A stretch of 64,000 bases of DNA from Thermohalobaculum sp965263335 (GTDB lineage: Bacteria; Pseudomonadota; Alphaproteobacteria; Rhodobacterales; Rhodobacteraceae): positions 4,464,001 to 4,528,000 of the forward strand of contig CBDHHE010000001.1 in the NCBI GenBank assembly GCA_965263335.1. Reading direction: 5' to 3'. The position numbers and the translations under genes are program-made. A model generated the notes under the pieces. The model saw only the letters and a list, made by a program, of their open reading frames with translations. It searched no databases and had not been told where the DNA came from. Shown one piece after another: positions 42,966 through 51,571 of the stretch. The stretch's first letter is position 1. Every line of letters starts with the position of its first letter.

Positions 42966-43798
42966 TCATGCGCTTTCTTTCTTGAGGATGTCCTCGAGAT
43001 CGCGGAGGCGGTATGAGCGGCCCTTGATGTTCAGGACGTGGGACCGGTGCAGGAGCCGGTCGAGGATTGCGGCGGCCAGAACCTCGTCACCCGCCAGCAA
43101 CTCGGTGCAGTCGCGCACGCTCTTTTTGGTGGTGATCAGGATGGCGCCGCGGCCATACCTGTAGGTCACGAGGCGGAAGAACAGGCTGGCTTCTTCGCGG
43201 CACATAGCCTCGAAGCCGAGTTCGTCGATGATCAGGAGCTCGGTGGACATGTACTTGCGCCGCTTCAATCGGTTTGGCGGCATCTCGGCATCGGTGCGCA
43301 GCGCGGTCATCAACTCGTCGAAGCGATAGTACTGGGCGGAGAAGCCGAGTTGGACGGTTTTTACGCCCAGGCTGACCGCCGGGTGCGTCTTGCCCACGCC
43401 GGGCGTCCCCTGCAGCAGGACGGTCTCGTTGCCCCGGACCCAGGTGCCGGTCGCGAGCGTTTCGATGCGGGAGCATTCGATGGCGGGCTGGAACGCGAAG
43501 TCGAAGTTTTCCAGCGTCTGGCGCCCTTTCGACGATGCTGTGCATCGTCTGTCGGGCAAAGGGTCGGCAAATTGGATAGCTTCAGCGCGGTACGAATGCG
43601 CCGTTCTTCCCGGCCTGCCAGGTCGATGTCCAGCAACCGGTCGAGAAAGACATCCGGGGCTATTTCCTTCGCGACTGCGCCGTTCAGGACGTCGCCGAGT
43701 TGATCAACGGCGTGGCCACAACCAAGCGCCATCAGTTGTTCGCGGGTCCGGTCGATATCCAGCTTTGGTATGGCTGTCGTCTTCACTGCTCCACTCAT
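42966..43798 (-). pseudogene. istB: IS21-family IstB helper ATPase, disrupted
   Basis: Starts at 43798 with an ATGA overlap on istA, as in active IS21 elements. Frame one runs to about 43565 (FLDRLLDIDLAGREERRIRTALKLSNLPTL, outline); frame two resumes at about 43523 with QTLENFDFAFQPAIE and contains Walker A GTPGVGKT, Walker B LLIIDELGF and the C-terminal RLLHRSHVLNIKG. About 40 bp of palindromic DNA separates the two parts and shifts the frame. Consensus LA after the Walker A Lys-Thr-His has become PA (GKTHPAV). IstB assists the IstA transposase. The gene is inactive as read. Confidence 0.8.
43524..43563. repeat. 40-bp palindromic insert inside istB
   Basis: CCCTTT (43524-43529) and AAAGGG (43558-43563) bound an inner perfect hairpin GACGATGC-TGT-GCATCGTC (43531-43549). 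The insert breaks the alignment of IstB between LPTL and QTLENFDF and shifts the frame. Confidence 0.6.
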
Positions 43799-44090
43799 CG
43801 CGCGACCTCAGCCAGCATGTGGCACGTCTCGATGGCTCGGTGTGTGACGGGGGCATCGATCAGTTCCTGAACCTTCTTGCCCATCTTGCCGAGTGGCGGC
43901 GGGGCGATCACGCGATCATCGGACTCGCCATCATAGTGGGCCTGGTCGGTCAGCAGGTGGGTGTCTGTCTTTCCGGGGTGCTCAGCGACCACTTCGCAGG
44001 CTTTGAGAACCTGGACCGCACCTGCGATCCCGCGCACTTCGACAGATTGCCCGATCAACATGAACGGCACGCTGTGCTGTCGCCCTTCAA
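43795..44090 (-). pseudogene. istA: IS21-family IstA transposase, C-terminal remnant
   Basis: The readable end (from VPFMLIGQSVEVRG, then AGAVQVLKACEVVAEHP, HYDGESDDRVIAPPPLGKMG and HMLAEVAR) matches the C-terminal part of IS21 transposases, and the stop overlaps the istB start. Upstream of about 44090 the frame continues with unrecognised text and no start, and the catalytic DDE domain is missing, so most of istA has been deleted. It points leftward, away from the ethylmalonyl-CoA mutase gene. Confidence 0.65.
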
Positions 44091-44197
44091 CGAGATTCGC
44101 CCGTCCACGCCATTCTGGCCGAGGCCGAACTCACACCCCGTCCTGCCGACTGGAAACCCTTCGAGCTTTGGCTCCGCGACCTTCGCCGAGAACGCAA

Positions 44198-44305
44198 GAT
44201 CGGCCGTCAGAGATCGCATCGGCGATCTTCTTCCTGAACGGGGCGGGCGGTCCGTTGATGACCGGTCAGACCATCTGCCCCAGCGGTGGTGCCGTGATGC
44301 TCTGA
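44198..44305 (+). pseudogene. C-terminal stub of a short-chain dehydrogenase/reductase
   Basis: The frame ending at 44305 reads RPSEIASAIFFLNG then LMTGQTICPSGGAVML, which is the standard SDR C-terminal block (RPEEIA...FL...TGQ...GG). Nothing SDR-like precedes it; the upstream ~200 bp is IS21 debris and unidentified text. It is therefore what is left of a gene cut by the IS region. Its original role is unknown. Confidence 0.55.
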
Positions 44306-44552
44306 CGCTCCAAAACTGGCTCGGGCAGCGGGTCAGGCGCAGTGGCACGTGGGGTTTGGTCTTCCGTCGTGCTTTTTTACATTGTTTCAATCCATGGCGG
44401 CGTATCCGCAAGTGAGGGCGTTTGGCCACGCCAGTGCACATTTTTTTGCGAAACAATATTTCGCAGAGATTCTTTCTTGCGCATCAATCTTTGCTCAGTA
44501 GATTTGCCGCAGTGCAGCATGCCCGGGCCGTCGGGCAGCAAGGAGCCGCGTG
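44306..44552. other. Upstream region of the ethylmalonyl-CoA mutase gene
   Basis: 247 bp without a gene, including a T-rich stretch at 44441-44447, an operator-like inverted repeat (44447-44465) and the ribosome site AAGGAG (44540-44545). No B12-riboswitch consensus is recognised. Confidence 0.5.
44447..44465. promoter_or_regulatory. Perfect inverted repeat upstream of ecm, candidate operator
   Basis: TGCGAAA (44447-44453) and TTTCGCA (44459-44465) are perfect complements across a 5-bp spacer, 88 bp before the ecm start. Regulators of short-chain acyl-CoA metabolism in this lineage (PccR/RamB family) bind paired TTTGCAAA-like sites. This resembles such a motif, but the exact factor is unknown. 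Confidence 0.5.
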
Positions 44553-46529
44553 ATGAGTGAGACCGGACCCCGCCCAGCAGACCGACCCTGGCTGTTCAGA
44601 ACCTATGCCGGCCATTCGACCGCCGCGGCGTCGAACGCGCTCTACCGTCAGAACCTGGCAAAGGGCCAGACCGGGCTCTCGGTCGCCTTCGATCTGCCGA
44701 CTCAGACGGGCTATGACAGCGACGATCTGCTCGCAAAGGGGGAAGTCGGGAAGGTCGGCGTTCCGATCTCGCACATCGGAGACATGCGCCGTCTGTTTCA
44801 GGACATCCCGCTCGAGACGATGAACACCTCGATGACGATCAACGCGACGGCCGCCTGGCTTCTGGCGCTCTATATCGCGGTGGCCGAGGAGCAGGGTGCC
44901 GATATCGCCAAGCTGCAGGGCACGGTTCAGAACGACATCGTGAAGGAGTATCTTTCGCGCGGCACCTACGTGTTCCCGCCCGAGCCGAGCCTGCGGCTGA
45001 TCGGGGATGTCGCGGCCTACTGCTACGGGAATGTGCCGAAGTGGAACCCGATGAACGTCTGCTCCTACCATCTGCAGGAGGCAGGCGCGACGCCGGAGCA
45101 GGAACTCGCATTCGCGCTGGCAACCGCCTGCGCGGTTCTTGATCAGATCCGCGGACAAGTGCCCGCCGAGGACTTCCCGACGGTGGTCGGGCGCATCTCG
45201 TTCTTCGTCAACGCGGGCATGCGCTTCATCGCCGAGATGTGCAAGATGCGCGCATTTGTCGACCTGTGGGACGAGATTTGCGCCGATCGCTATGGGGTCA
45301 CGGACCCGAAACTGCGCCGGTTCCGGTATGGGGTGCAGGTCAACTCCCTCGGGTTGACCGAGCAGCAACCGGAGAACAACGTCTACCGTATTCTGCTCGA
45401 GACGCTTGCCGTCACGCTCTCGAAGAAGGCGCGGGCACGGGCGGTGCAGCTGCCCGCCTGGAACGAAGCGCTGGGACTGCCGCGTCCCTGGGACCAGCAG
45501 TGGTCGTTGCGGCTGCAGCAGATCCTGGCGCTCGAGACCGATCTCTTGGAGTATCCAGACCTCTTTGACGGGAACCCGGCCATCGACGCCAAGGTCGAGG
45601 CGCTGAAGGCAGGCGCGCGGGAAGAGCTCGCAAAGATCGACGACTTCGGCGGTGCCGTGGCGTCCATCGACTACATGAAGGGCGAGCTGGTGGCCGCGAA
45701 CTCGGCGCGGCTGGCGCGGATCGAGCGCGGCGAGACAGTGGTTGTCGGCGTCAACAAGTACACCGAGAGCGAGCCGAGCCCGCTCACGACCGGTGACGGC
45801 GGCATCTTGACGGTCGATCCGGCGGTCGAGGCCGATCAGGTCGCCAACCTGCAGGCTTGGCGCCAGGGGCGCGACGAGAGGGCCGTCGAGGCCGCTCTCG
45901 CCACGCTCACGCGCGATGCGCGCGAGGGCGCCAACGTCATGCCGGCCTCGATCGCGGCCGCGAAGGCGGGGGTCACGACCGGAGAGTGGGGCCGCGTCAT
46001 GCGGGCGGTCTTCGGCGAATTTCGGGCGCCCACCGGCATCGGCGCCGCGGGCGGGTCTTCCATCGATGGGCTTGAGGACGTCCGCGCCGCCGTGGACGGA
46101 TTGTCGGCCCGGCTCGGACGCCGCCTCAAGTTCCTGGTCGGCAAGCCCGGTCTCGATGGACACTCGAACGGGGCCGAGCAGATTGCCGTGCGCGCCCGCG
46201 ACTGCGGCATGGAGGTTGTCTATGAGGGCATCCGTCTGACGCCGGCCCAGATCGTCAATGCGGCACTGGAAGAATCCGTGCATGTGGTCGGGCTCTCGGT
46301 GCTCTCCGGCAGCCACATGGATCTGATCGGTGAGGTGATGTCGCAGATGCGCACGGCCGGTCTCGAGGACATCCCCGTCGTGGCCGGCGGGATCATCCCG
46401 GATGAGGACGCGGCGGCGCTGCGCGCGATGGGGGTCGCCCGTGTCTATACGCCCAAGGACTTCGAGTTGACGCTGATCATGTCCGACATCGTGGCACTGG
46501 TCGGAGACGCAAGCCGCGAGGCGGCCTGA
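44553..46529 (+). CDS. ecm: Ethylmalonyl-CoA mutase (B12-dependent, MeaA type)
   Basis: 658 aa; AAGGAG is seven bases before ATG 44553 (a GTG one codon earlier is in frame). The barrel domain opens WLFRTYAGHSTAAASNALYR and AFDLPTQTGYDSD, the pattern that separates Ecm from methylmalonyl-CoA mutase; TMNTSMTINATAAW and NVCSYHLQEAGA follow. The C-terminal B12 domain has the DxHxxG motif in GLDGHSNGAEQIA (about residue 534) and GLSVLSGSHM. It converts (2R)-ethylmalonyl-CoA to methylsuccinyl-CoA in the ethylmalonyl-CoA pathway for acetate assimilation. The crotonyl-CoA carboxylase/reductase gene, often adjacent in Rhodobacterales, is not here; IS debris lies upstream instead. Confidence 0.92.
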   Translation: MSETGPRPADRPWLFRTYAGHSTAAASNALYRQNLAKGQTGLSVAFDLPTQTGYDSDDLLAKGEVGKVGVPISHIGDMRRLFQDIPLETMNTSMTINATAAWLLALYIAVAEEQGADIAKLQGTVQNDIVKEYLSRGTYVFPPEPSLRLIGDVAAYCYGNVPKWNPMNVCSYHLQEAGATPEQELAFALATACAVLDQIRGQVPAEDFPTVVGRISFFVNAGMRFIAEMCKMRAFVDLWDEICADRYGVTDPKLRRFRYGVQVNSLGLTEQQPENNVYRILLETLAVTLSKKARARAVQLPAWNEALGLPRPWDQQWSLRLQQILALETDLLEYPDLFDGNPAIDAKVEALKAGAREELAKIDDFGGAVASIDYMKGELVAANSARLARIERGETVVVGVNKYTESEPSPLTTGDGGILTVDPAVEADQVANLQAWRQGRDERAVEAALATLTRDAREGANVMPASIAAAKAGVTTGEWGRVMRAVFGEFRAPTGIGAAGGSSIDGLEDVRAAVDGLSARLGRRLKFLVGKPGLDGHSNGAEQIAVRARDCGMEVVYEGIRLTPAQIVNAALEESVHVVGLSVLSGSHMDLIGEVMSQMRTAGLEDIPVVAGGIIPDEDAAALRAMGVARVYTPKDFELTLIMSDIVALVGDASREAA

Positions 46530-46626
46530 CGCGCACGCGACACAGTTGCGTCATCTCACTGCGACATCCGTGATAAGCTGCGCGCGTACGAGTTCAAGGC
46601 AACCGGTCAGCCCATTGGTGAATGTC

Positions 46627-47550
46627 ATGAAAGCTCTGCTCGCCGCTCTCGCAACGCTTGTCGCAGGTCCTGCGCTCGCAGCCCCCTTCACGTTCGTGGC
46701 GCTCGGCGACATGCCTTATGGCGATCCGGAAAAATCCTATCCGCCCTTCGAGACGCTGATCGAGACCATCAACGAGGCAAGGCCCGCTCTGGTCCTGCAC
46801 ATCGGAGACACGAAATCCGGTGGCACACCATGCTCGGACGAGATGCTCGACGACCAGCTCGGTTTCCTGAATCGGTTTACCGCACCGACGCTTTACACGC
46901 CCGGCGACAACGAGTGGACGGACTGCCACCGCAAGAAAGCCGGTCGCTTCGACCCCATCGAACGGCTGGACTACATCCGGCGCACCTATTTCCCCGATCC
47001 GTCGACGACCTTCGGAGTCGAAACGGCGCTCGAGCATCAGGGTGAGGCGGGCTATCCCGAGAATGCGCGGATGGTGCATGAGGAAGTTGCGTTCATCACC
47101 GCGCATGTCGTCGGTTCGAACAACAACTTCGAGGTTCGCGATCCGAAGGCAGCGGCCGAGTTTTTCGCCCGCGATCCGGCCAGCACCTCCTGGCTGATGG
47201 AGAGCTTCGAGGCCCACGCGGATGCGAAAGCCATCGTGGTGGCGATCCACGCGGACATGTTCGAGTTCGACTTCAACGAGTTCGGCAACGAGCGTTGGTT
47301 GCGCCACTCGGGCTTCTCGAACTTCGGGACCGCTCTGAAGGAAGCGGCCGTCGCGTTCGGCAAGCCGGTCCTCTTGGTCTATGGCGACAGCCACAAGCAT
47401 GTGATCTTCCGACCCTTCCCCGAAACCGCGCCAAACATCACGGCGCTCGAGGTGTTCGGGGCGCGCGACATGCATGCGGTCGAGGTGACCGTAGACCCGG
47501 AATCGTCCGGGGTCTTCTCGGTCGCGCCGCTCTACAATCCAGCGCTTTGA
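46627..47550 (+). CDS. Exported metallophosphoesterase (calcineurin-like)
   Basis: 307 aa with a clean signal peptide (KALLAALATLVAGPALAAP, cleavage near residue 20). Metal-site blocks are in order: FVALGDMPYG (D), LVLHIGDTKSG (GD), LYTPGDNEW (GDNE), then later AIHADMFEF and VYGDSHKHVIF (GxxH-type His). It should be a periplasmic or secreted phosphatase/phosphodiesterase; the substrate is unknown. The family often works on phosphate scavenging. The ATG at 46627 was chosen over an upstream GTG at 46618. A hairpin 22 bp after the stop may terminate it. Confidence 0.8.
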   Translation: MKALLAALATLVAGPALAAPFTFVALGDMPYGDPEKSYPPFETLIETINEARPALVLHIGDTKSGGTPCSDEMLDDQLGFLNRFTAPTLYTPGDNEWTDCHRKKAGRFDPIERLDYIRRTYFPDPSTTFGVETALEHQGEAGYPENARMVHEEVAFITAHVVGSNNNFEVRDPKAAAEFFARDPASTSWLMESFEAHADAKAIVVAIHADMFEFDFNEFGNERWLRHSGFSNFGTALKEAAVAFGKPVLLVYGDSHKHVIFRPFPETAPNITALEVFGARDMHAVEVTVDPESSGVFSVAPLYNPAL

Positions 47551-47571
47551 CGCTTTAATTTCTAGCGCCTT

Positions 47572-47590
47572 GCCAGACGCATAGTCTGGC
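47572..47590 (+). terminator. Hairpin after the phosphoesterase gene
   Basis: GCCAGAC (47572-47578) and GTCTGGC (47584-47590) form a perfect 7-bp stem with a five-base loop. The following CACGTTCTCTG has no T-run. A weak terminator or processing structure. Confidence 0.4.
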
Positions 47591-47847
47591 CACGTTCTCT
47601 GAGTGCCGTTCGCTCGTGAGGGCAGTGCAACCGGACCGCGTGGCGATCTGGATGTTGCCCATTTTCTTTCCCGTGCCAGATGCGCGGACCCAACGATATT
47701 CGCGCCACCTGACGCAACGTTTGGCGGATAGGTGAACAACCGCGTCGTTTTTTCACTAGGGTCGAGCGCCGGGAATCGCTAAGTGCTGGTCAAATGGACG
47801 AAGCGGCGGCATTTGAGGCCGGTCCGCGATCGGAGGAGAAACGTGCG

Positions 47848-48609
47848 ATGAAGGTGCTCGTGCCCGTCAAGCGCGTGATCGACTACAACGTCAAGGTCCG
47901 GGTCAAGGCGGACAAGAGCGGAGTTGATCTTGCGAATGTGAAGATGTCGATGAACCCGTTCGACGAAATTGCCGTCGAGCAGGCGATCCGCATGAAGGAA
48001 GCAGGCGAGGTGGACGAGATCATCGTCGTCTCGATCGGCGTCGCCAAAGCGCAGGAGACGCTGCGAACCGCGCTGGCGATGGGTGCGGACCGCGCCATCC
48101 TCGTCGAGGCTGCCGAGACGGTCGATACGGACGTCGAACCCCTTGCGGTGGCCAAGGTGCTTAAGGCCGTGATCGAGGCGGAGGCGCCCGGCCTCGTGAT
48201 CCTCGGCAAGCAGGCCATCGACAATGACATGAATGCCACCGGCCAGATGCTGGCAGCCCTCATGGGCTGGTCGCAGGCAACGTTTGCCTCAGCGATCGAG
48301 CTCGGTGACGGTACCGCCAAGGTGACGCGCGAGGTCGACGGCGGACTGCAGGTGATCGAGGTCAAGATGCCGGCGATCATCTCGGTGGACCTGCGCTTGA
48401 ACGAACCGCGCTATGCCTCGCTCCCGAACATCATGAAGGCCAAGAAGAAGCCGCTGGACGTCAAGTCACCGGCTGATCTCGGTGTCGATGTGGCGCCGCG
48501 CCTGGCGGTTGTGGAAGTGACCGAGCCGCCCGCCCGCAAGGCAGGTGTCAAGGTCGAGTCTGTGGCCGAACTCGTGGCCAAGCTGAAAGACGAAGCGGGG
48601 GTGATCTGA
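47848..48609 (+). CDS. etfB: Electron transfer flavoprotein beta subunit
   Basis: 253 aa; GGAGGAG about ten bases before ATG 47848, after which the product opens KVLVPVKRVIDYNVKVRV. MSMNPFDEIAVEQAIRMKE, VILGKQAIDNDMNATGQML (outline) and the AMP-binding segment ALAMGADRAILVEA are the hallmarks; ADVG-like LGVDVAPRLAVVEVTEPP near the end is the dehydrogenase recognition loop region. With EtfA it carries electrons from acyl-CoA dehydrogenases to ETF-ubiquinone oxidoreductase. etfA follows after one base. Confidence 0.95.
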   Translation: MKVLVPVKRVIDYNVKVRVKADKSGVDLANVKMSMNPFDEIAVEQAIRMKEAGEVDEIIVVSIGVAKAQETLRTALAMGADRAILVEAAETVDTDVEPLAVAKVLKAVIEAEAPGLVILGKQAIDNDMNATGQMLAALMGWSQATFASAIELGDGTAKVTREVDGGLQVIEVKMPAIISVDLRLNEPRYASLPNIMKAKKKPLDVKSPADLGVDVAPRLAVVEVTEPPARKAGVKVESVAELVAKLKDEAGVI

Positions 48610-48610
48610 G

Positions 48611-49540
48611 ATGGCCGTTCTAATGCTCGCGGAGATCACTGACGGTGCACTCTCCATGGACGCAACCGCCAAGGCTGTCAGCGCTGTGTCCGCGCTAGGT
48701 GATCTGACCGTGCTCTGCTGCGGCGCCTCGGCGGCCGATGCGGCCAACGAGGCCGCAACCATCGATGGCGTCTCCAAGGTGCTCTTGGCCGAGGATGTGC
48801 TATATGGCCATCGCCTCGCCGAACCTGCGGCGGCCCTGATCGCTTCGTTGGCCGGCGACTACTCACATGTGGTCGCACCGGCAACGACGGACGCCAAGAA
48901 CATCATGCCCCGCGTTGCCGCATTGCTCGATGTCATGGTGATCTCGGACGTGCAGGAGATCGTCGACGCTGAGACGTTCGTGCGCCCGATCTATGCTGGC
49001 AACGCGATCGCTAAGGTGAAATCATCGGACCCGACCAAGGTCGTCACCATCCGGACAGCGACATTCGATGCGGCAGGCACGGGCGGCTCGGCGCCGGTCG
49101 AGAGCATTGCGACCGGCGATGACCCGTCGCTCTCGACCTGGGTCGAGGACAAGACCGAGTCCTCGGACCGCCCCGAGCTGACCTCCGCGAAGATCGTGAT
49201 CTCCGGCGGGCGCGGCATGGGATCGAAAGAGAACTTCGAGCTGATCGAAAAACTTGCCGACAAGCTCGGAGCTGCCACGGGCGCAAGCCGGGCGGCGGTT
49301 GACTCGGGCTATGCGCCGAACGACTGGCAGGTGGGTCAGACCGGCAAAGTGGTGGCCCCTGAGCTCTACATTGCGGTCGGCATTTCAGGTGCGATCCAGC
49401 ACCTTGCGGGTATGAAGGACTCGAAGGTGATTGTCGCGATCAACAAGGACGAGGAAGCGCCGATCTTCCAGGTCGCCGACTACGGTCTCGTCGGCGATCT
49501 CTTCAAGGTGCTGCCCGAGCTTGAAGAAGCGCTCGGCTGA
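48611..49540 (+). CDS. etfA: Electron transfer flavoprotein alpha subunit
   Basis: 309 aa. The N-terminal Rossmann-like domain is followed by the FAD domain: SGGRGMGSKENFELIEKLAD, GASRAAVDSGYAPNDWQVGQTGKVV (outline), LYIAVGISGAIQHLAGM and VAINKDEEAPIFQVADYGLVGD (outline), all standard EtfA motifs. It holds the FAD of the ETF heterodimer and passes electrons from acyl-CoA dehydrogenation to the quinone pool. It ends 24 bp before a strong intrinsic terminator. Together with hbd and the thiolase it supports fatty-acid or butyryl-CoA oxidation. Confidence 0.96.
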   Translation: MAVLMLAEITDGALSMDATAKAVSAVSALGDLTVLCCGASAADAANEAATIDGVSKVLLAEDVLYGHRLAEPAAALIASLAGDYSHVVAPATTDAKNIMPRVAALLDVMVISDVQEIVDAETFVRPIYAGNAIAKVKSSDPTKVVTIRTATFDAAGTGGSAPVESIATGDDPSLSTWVEDKTESSDRPELTSAKIVISGGRGMGSKENFELIEKLADKLGAATGASRAAVDSGYAPNDWQVGQTGKVVAPELYIAVGISGAIQHLAGMKDSKVIVAINKDEEAPIFQVADYGLVGDLFKVLPELEEALG

Positions 49541-49564
49541 GTTTTCGCCTCATCAGCATTGTCC

Positions 49565-49596
49565 GGGGCCGGCACTGTGCCGGCCCCTTTTCGTTT
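49565..49596 (+). terminator. Rho-independent terminator of etfBA
   Basis: GGGGCCGGC (49565-49573) pairs with GCCGGCCCC (49579-49587), extendable by A-T and C-G into the loop, and is followed directly by TTTTCGTTT. The stem is fully GC and the T-run is correctly placed. It also lies 9 bp before the convergent racemase gene's stop and may serve both. Confidence 0.9.
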
Positions 49597-49604
49597 GGCA
49601 AGCT

Positions 49605-50312
49605 TCAGTTCTCGCTGAAGAGCGTGTCGCAGGCGTGGTGCAGCGCGGCCCGTGCCAGCAGCCGGGTTGAGTCGAGGGTCGGCAGACCTGCGTTCGCGTC
49701 GGTGAGGATCAGCGGAATCTCGGTGCAGCCCAACACGACCGCGTCACAGCCAAGCGCTGCCATTCGGGCGATGACGCGCTGGTGAAATGCGATCGCTTCA
49801 GGACGGAATTCCCCCATCACCAGTTCGTCCATGATGATGCGGTTGAGCTCTGCCCGCTCGTCGGGCTCAGGGCGTTCGACGGCGACACCACGCGCGTTCA
49901 GCACGTCGGGATAGACCTCGCTCTCCACAAGCCAGCGCGTTCCAAGCAAACCAAGCCTGTGAAACCCGCGTGCGATTGCGGCATCGGCAACGACCTCGGC
50001 GATGTGAAGCCAAGGCAAGGGCGAGCGGGGCATGACATGCACCAGTGCCGCGTGGATCGTGTTGTCAGGGCAGATCAGAAAGTCGGCGCCGGCGCGCTCG
50101 AGCACGTTCGATGACGCGAGCATCAGTTCGCCCACGCCTTCCCAATCGCCGCGCTGGAGGCAGTCGGTGTAGGCCGACAAAGGCGGCGTGTGCATGGTGA
50201 TCTCAGGGTGGCCGTGCTGTCCGAGGAACTTGGCGCCCTCTGCGCAGATCGTTCGATAACAGAGAGATGCCCCCTCAGCCGAACAGCACACCAGTCCTAT
50301 GTGACGCGGCAT
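49605..50312 (-). CDS. Aspartate/glutamate racemase family protein
   Basis: 235 aa from ATG 50312; the frame open to 50396 is upstream non-coding DNA. The family's two catalytic Cys are in FLICPDNTIH (about C82) and VVLGCTEIPLIL (about C194). GLVCCSAEGASLCYRTI opens the N-domain and RGFHRLGLLGTRWL begins the second. The enzyme is PLP-independent and may racemise aspartate, glutamate or a hydantoin-like compound; the subfamily is closest in pattern to the aspartate racemase (YgeA/RacX) branch. It converges on etfA. Confidence 0.82.
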   Translation of the reverse strand: MPRHIGLVCCSAEGASLCYRTICAEGAKFLGQHGHPEITMHTPPLSAYTDCLQRGDWEGVGELMLASSNVLERAGADFLICPDNTIHAALVHVMPRSPLPWLHIAEVVADAAIARGFHRLGLLGTRWLVESEVYPDVLNARGVAVERPEPDERAELNRIIMDELVMGEFRPEAIAFHQRVIARMAALGCDAVVLGCTEIPLILTDANAGLPTLDSTRLLARAALHHACDTLFSEN

Positions 50313-50467
50313 TTGCGGCACGCCCCCATTATTCGCCGAGCCGGTGGTTGAAATTCTGTCATCGTGCAGCGTAAGTTTGCGTGCTGCGGCGCACAATCAA
50401 GACCTGTGTACCGTTGTCGAACAACAATAACCTGCCGGATCACTCGGCAGAACGGGGATAGCGGATC

Positions 50468-51343
50468 ATGGGAATCCGAACGGTTGGCGTGATCGGCGCC
50501 GGTCAAATGGGCGTGGGGATCGCGCAGGTCTTCGCACAGTCGGGCTATCACGTCCTGCTCAACGACGTCGATACAGCGCGGCTCACCGATGCCAGAGAGT
50601 TCGTGGATCAGCAACTCATGCGTCTTGTCGAGCGCGACCGCATCACCGCGGCCCAGCGTGCCGAGGCGTTGGAAAATCTGGTGCCCGAGACGGATCTTGC
50701 CCGGCTTGGTGCCGTCGATCTGGTCATCGAGTCGGCGACCGAGAACGAGAAGGTGAAGGTGAAGATCTTCCAGGACCTGTCATCGCATCTGGGTGAGCAG
50801 ACCTTGCTGACGACCAACACCTCGTCGATCTCGATCACGCGTCTTGCCTCGACGACGGACCGGCCCGAGCGGTTCATGGGACTGCACTTCATGAATCCGG
50901 TGCCGGTGATGCAGCTGGTGGAGCTGATCCGCGGCATCGCGACTTCGGACGAGACGTTTCAGGAAATGCGCGGCGTGGTGGCAAGCCTTGGCAAGACTGC
51001 TGCGGTGGCCGAGGATTTTCCGGCCTTCATCGTCAACCGCATTCTTCTCCCGATGATCAACGAGGCGGTCTACACGCTCTATGAAGGTGTGGGTTCGGTC
51101 GAGAGCATCGACACGGCGATGAAACTTGGCACGCGCCATCCGATGGGGCCGCTGGAGCTTGCGGACTTCATTGGTCTCGACACCTGTCTGGCGATCATGA
51201 ACGTGCTGCACGAAGGACTGGCCGACACCAAGTACCGCCCGTGTCCGCTTTTGGTGAAGTATGTCGAGGCGGGTTGGCTCGGCCGCAAGGCCAATCGCGG
51301 ATTCTACGACTACCGTGGCGAGACCCCCGTTCCGACACGCTGA
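50468..51343 (+). CDS. hbd: 3-hydroxybutyryl-CoA dehydrogenase
   Basis: 291 aa. The NAD motif is VGVIGAGQMGVGIAQVFAQSG (outline, near residue 5), the SAF-type TNTSSISITRLA follows, and the catalytic His is in GLHFMNPVPVMQLVE with Glu in the same helix region; the C-terminal domain has GTRHPMGPLELADFIGLDTCLAIM (outline). It interconverts acetoacetyl-CoA and (S)-3-hydroxybutyryl-CoA. Its place near etfBA and ecm points to butyrate/beta-oxidation or acetate assimilation. GGGGATAG lies upstream of the ATG. It stands alone, with a cloverleaf repeat after its stop. Confidence 0.94.
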   Translation: MGIRTVGVIGAGQMGVGIAQVFAQSGYHVLLNDVDTARLTDAREFVDQQLMRLVERDRITAAQRAEALENLVPETDLARLGAVDLVIESATENEKVKVKIFQDLSSHLGEQTLLTTNTSSISITRLASTTDRPERFMGLHFMNPVPVMQLVELIRGIATSDETFQEMRGVVASLGKTAAVAEDFPAFIVNRILLPMINEAVYTLYEGVGSVESIDTAMKLGTRHPMGPLELADFIGLDTCLAIMNVLHEGLADTKYRPCPLLVKYVEAGWLGRKANRGFYDYRGETPVPTR

Positions 51344-51375
51344 CCAGGTGTGCCGTCGTGGCAGAACTGACGCCC

Positions 51376-51456
51376 AGCGGCCATCTGCGCTTCGGGGAGC
51401 GCAGCCGGAAAGCCTGACAGGCTTTCCGAGCCCGTGTTTCCACGGGCATGGCCGCT
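51376..51456 (+). repeat. Cloverleaf repeat, copy A
   Basis: 81 bp. Closing stem AGCGGCCAT (51376-51384) with ATGGCCGCT (51448-51456), 9 perfect pairs. Inside: hairpin 1 CTGCGCT/AGCGCAG (51385-51404); hairpin 2 CGGAAAGCCT/AGGCTTTCCG (51406-51428); hairpin 3 GCCCGTG/CACGGGC (51430-51447). Almost every base is paired. It lies in the convergent gap between hbd and the amidohydrolase gene. A second copy is at 54951-55029 in the opposite orientation. Confidence 0.85.
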
Positions 51457-51571
51457 TCGGTCCCGGCTGCGATCGTTGGTCGAAGCGGAACGAAAGTTGG
51501 TCCCCAGCCGGCCCGAGAAGCGCTGCGCCTGCGAGCTGTGATGCGCCTTGGCACAGCAGGGCTGATCAGCG

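Noticed and set aside
44100..44200. Plus-strand text resembling a conserved protein end (LAEAELTPRPADWKPFELW)
   Set aside because: It overlaps IS debris and I could not place it in a family, so it is not called as a gene.
44484..46316. 610-codon minus-strand frame
   Set aside because: Antisense shadow of ethylmalonyl-CoA mutase; rich in Arg and His with no recognisable domain.
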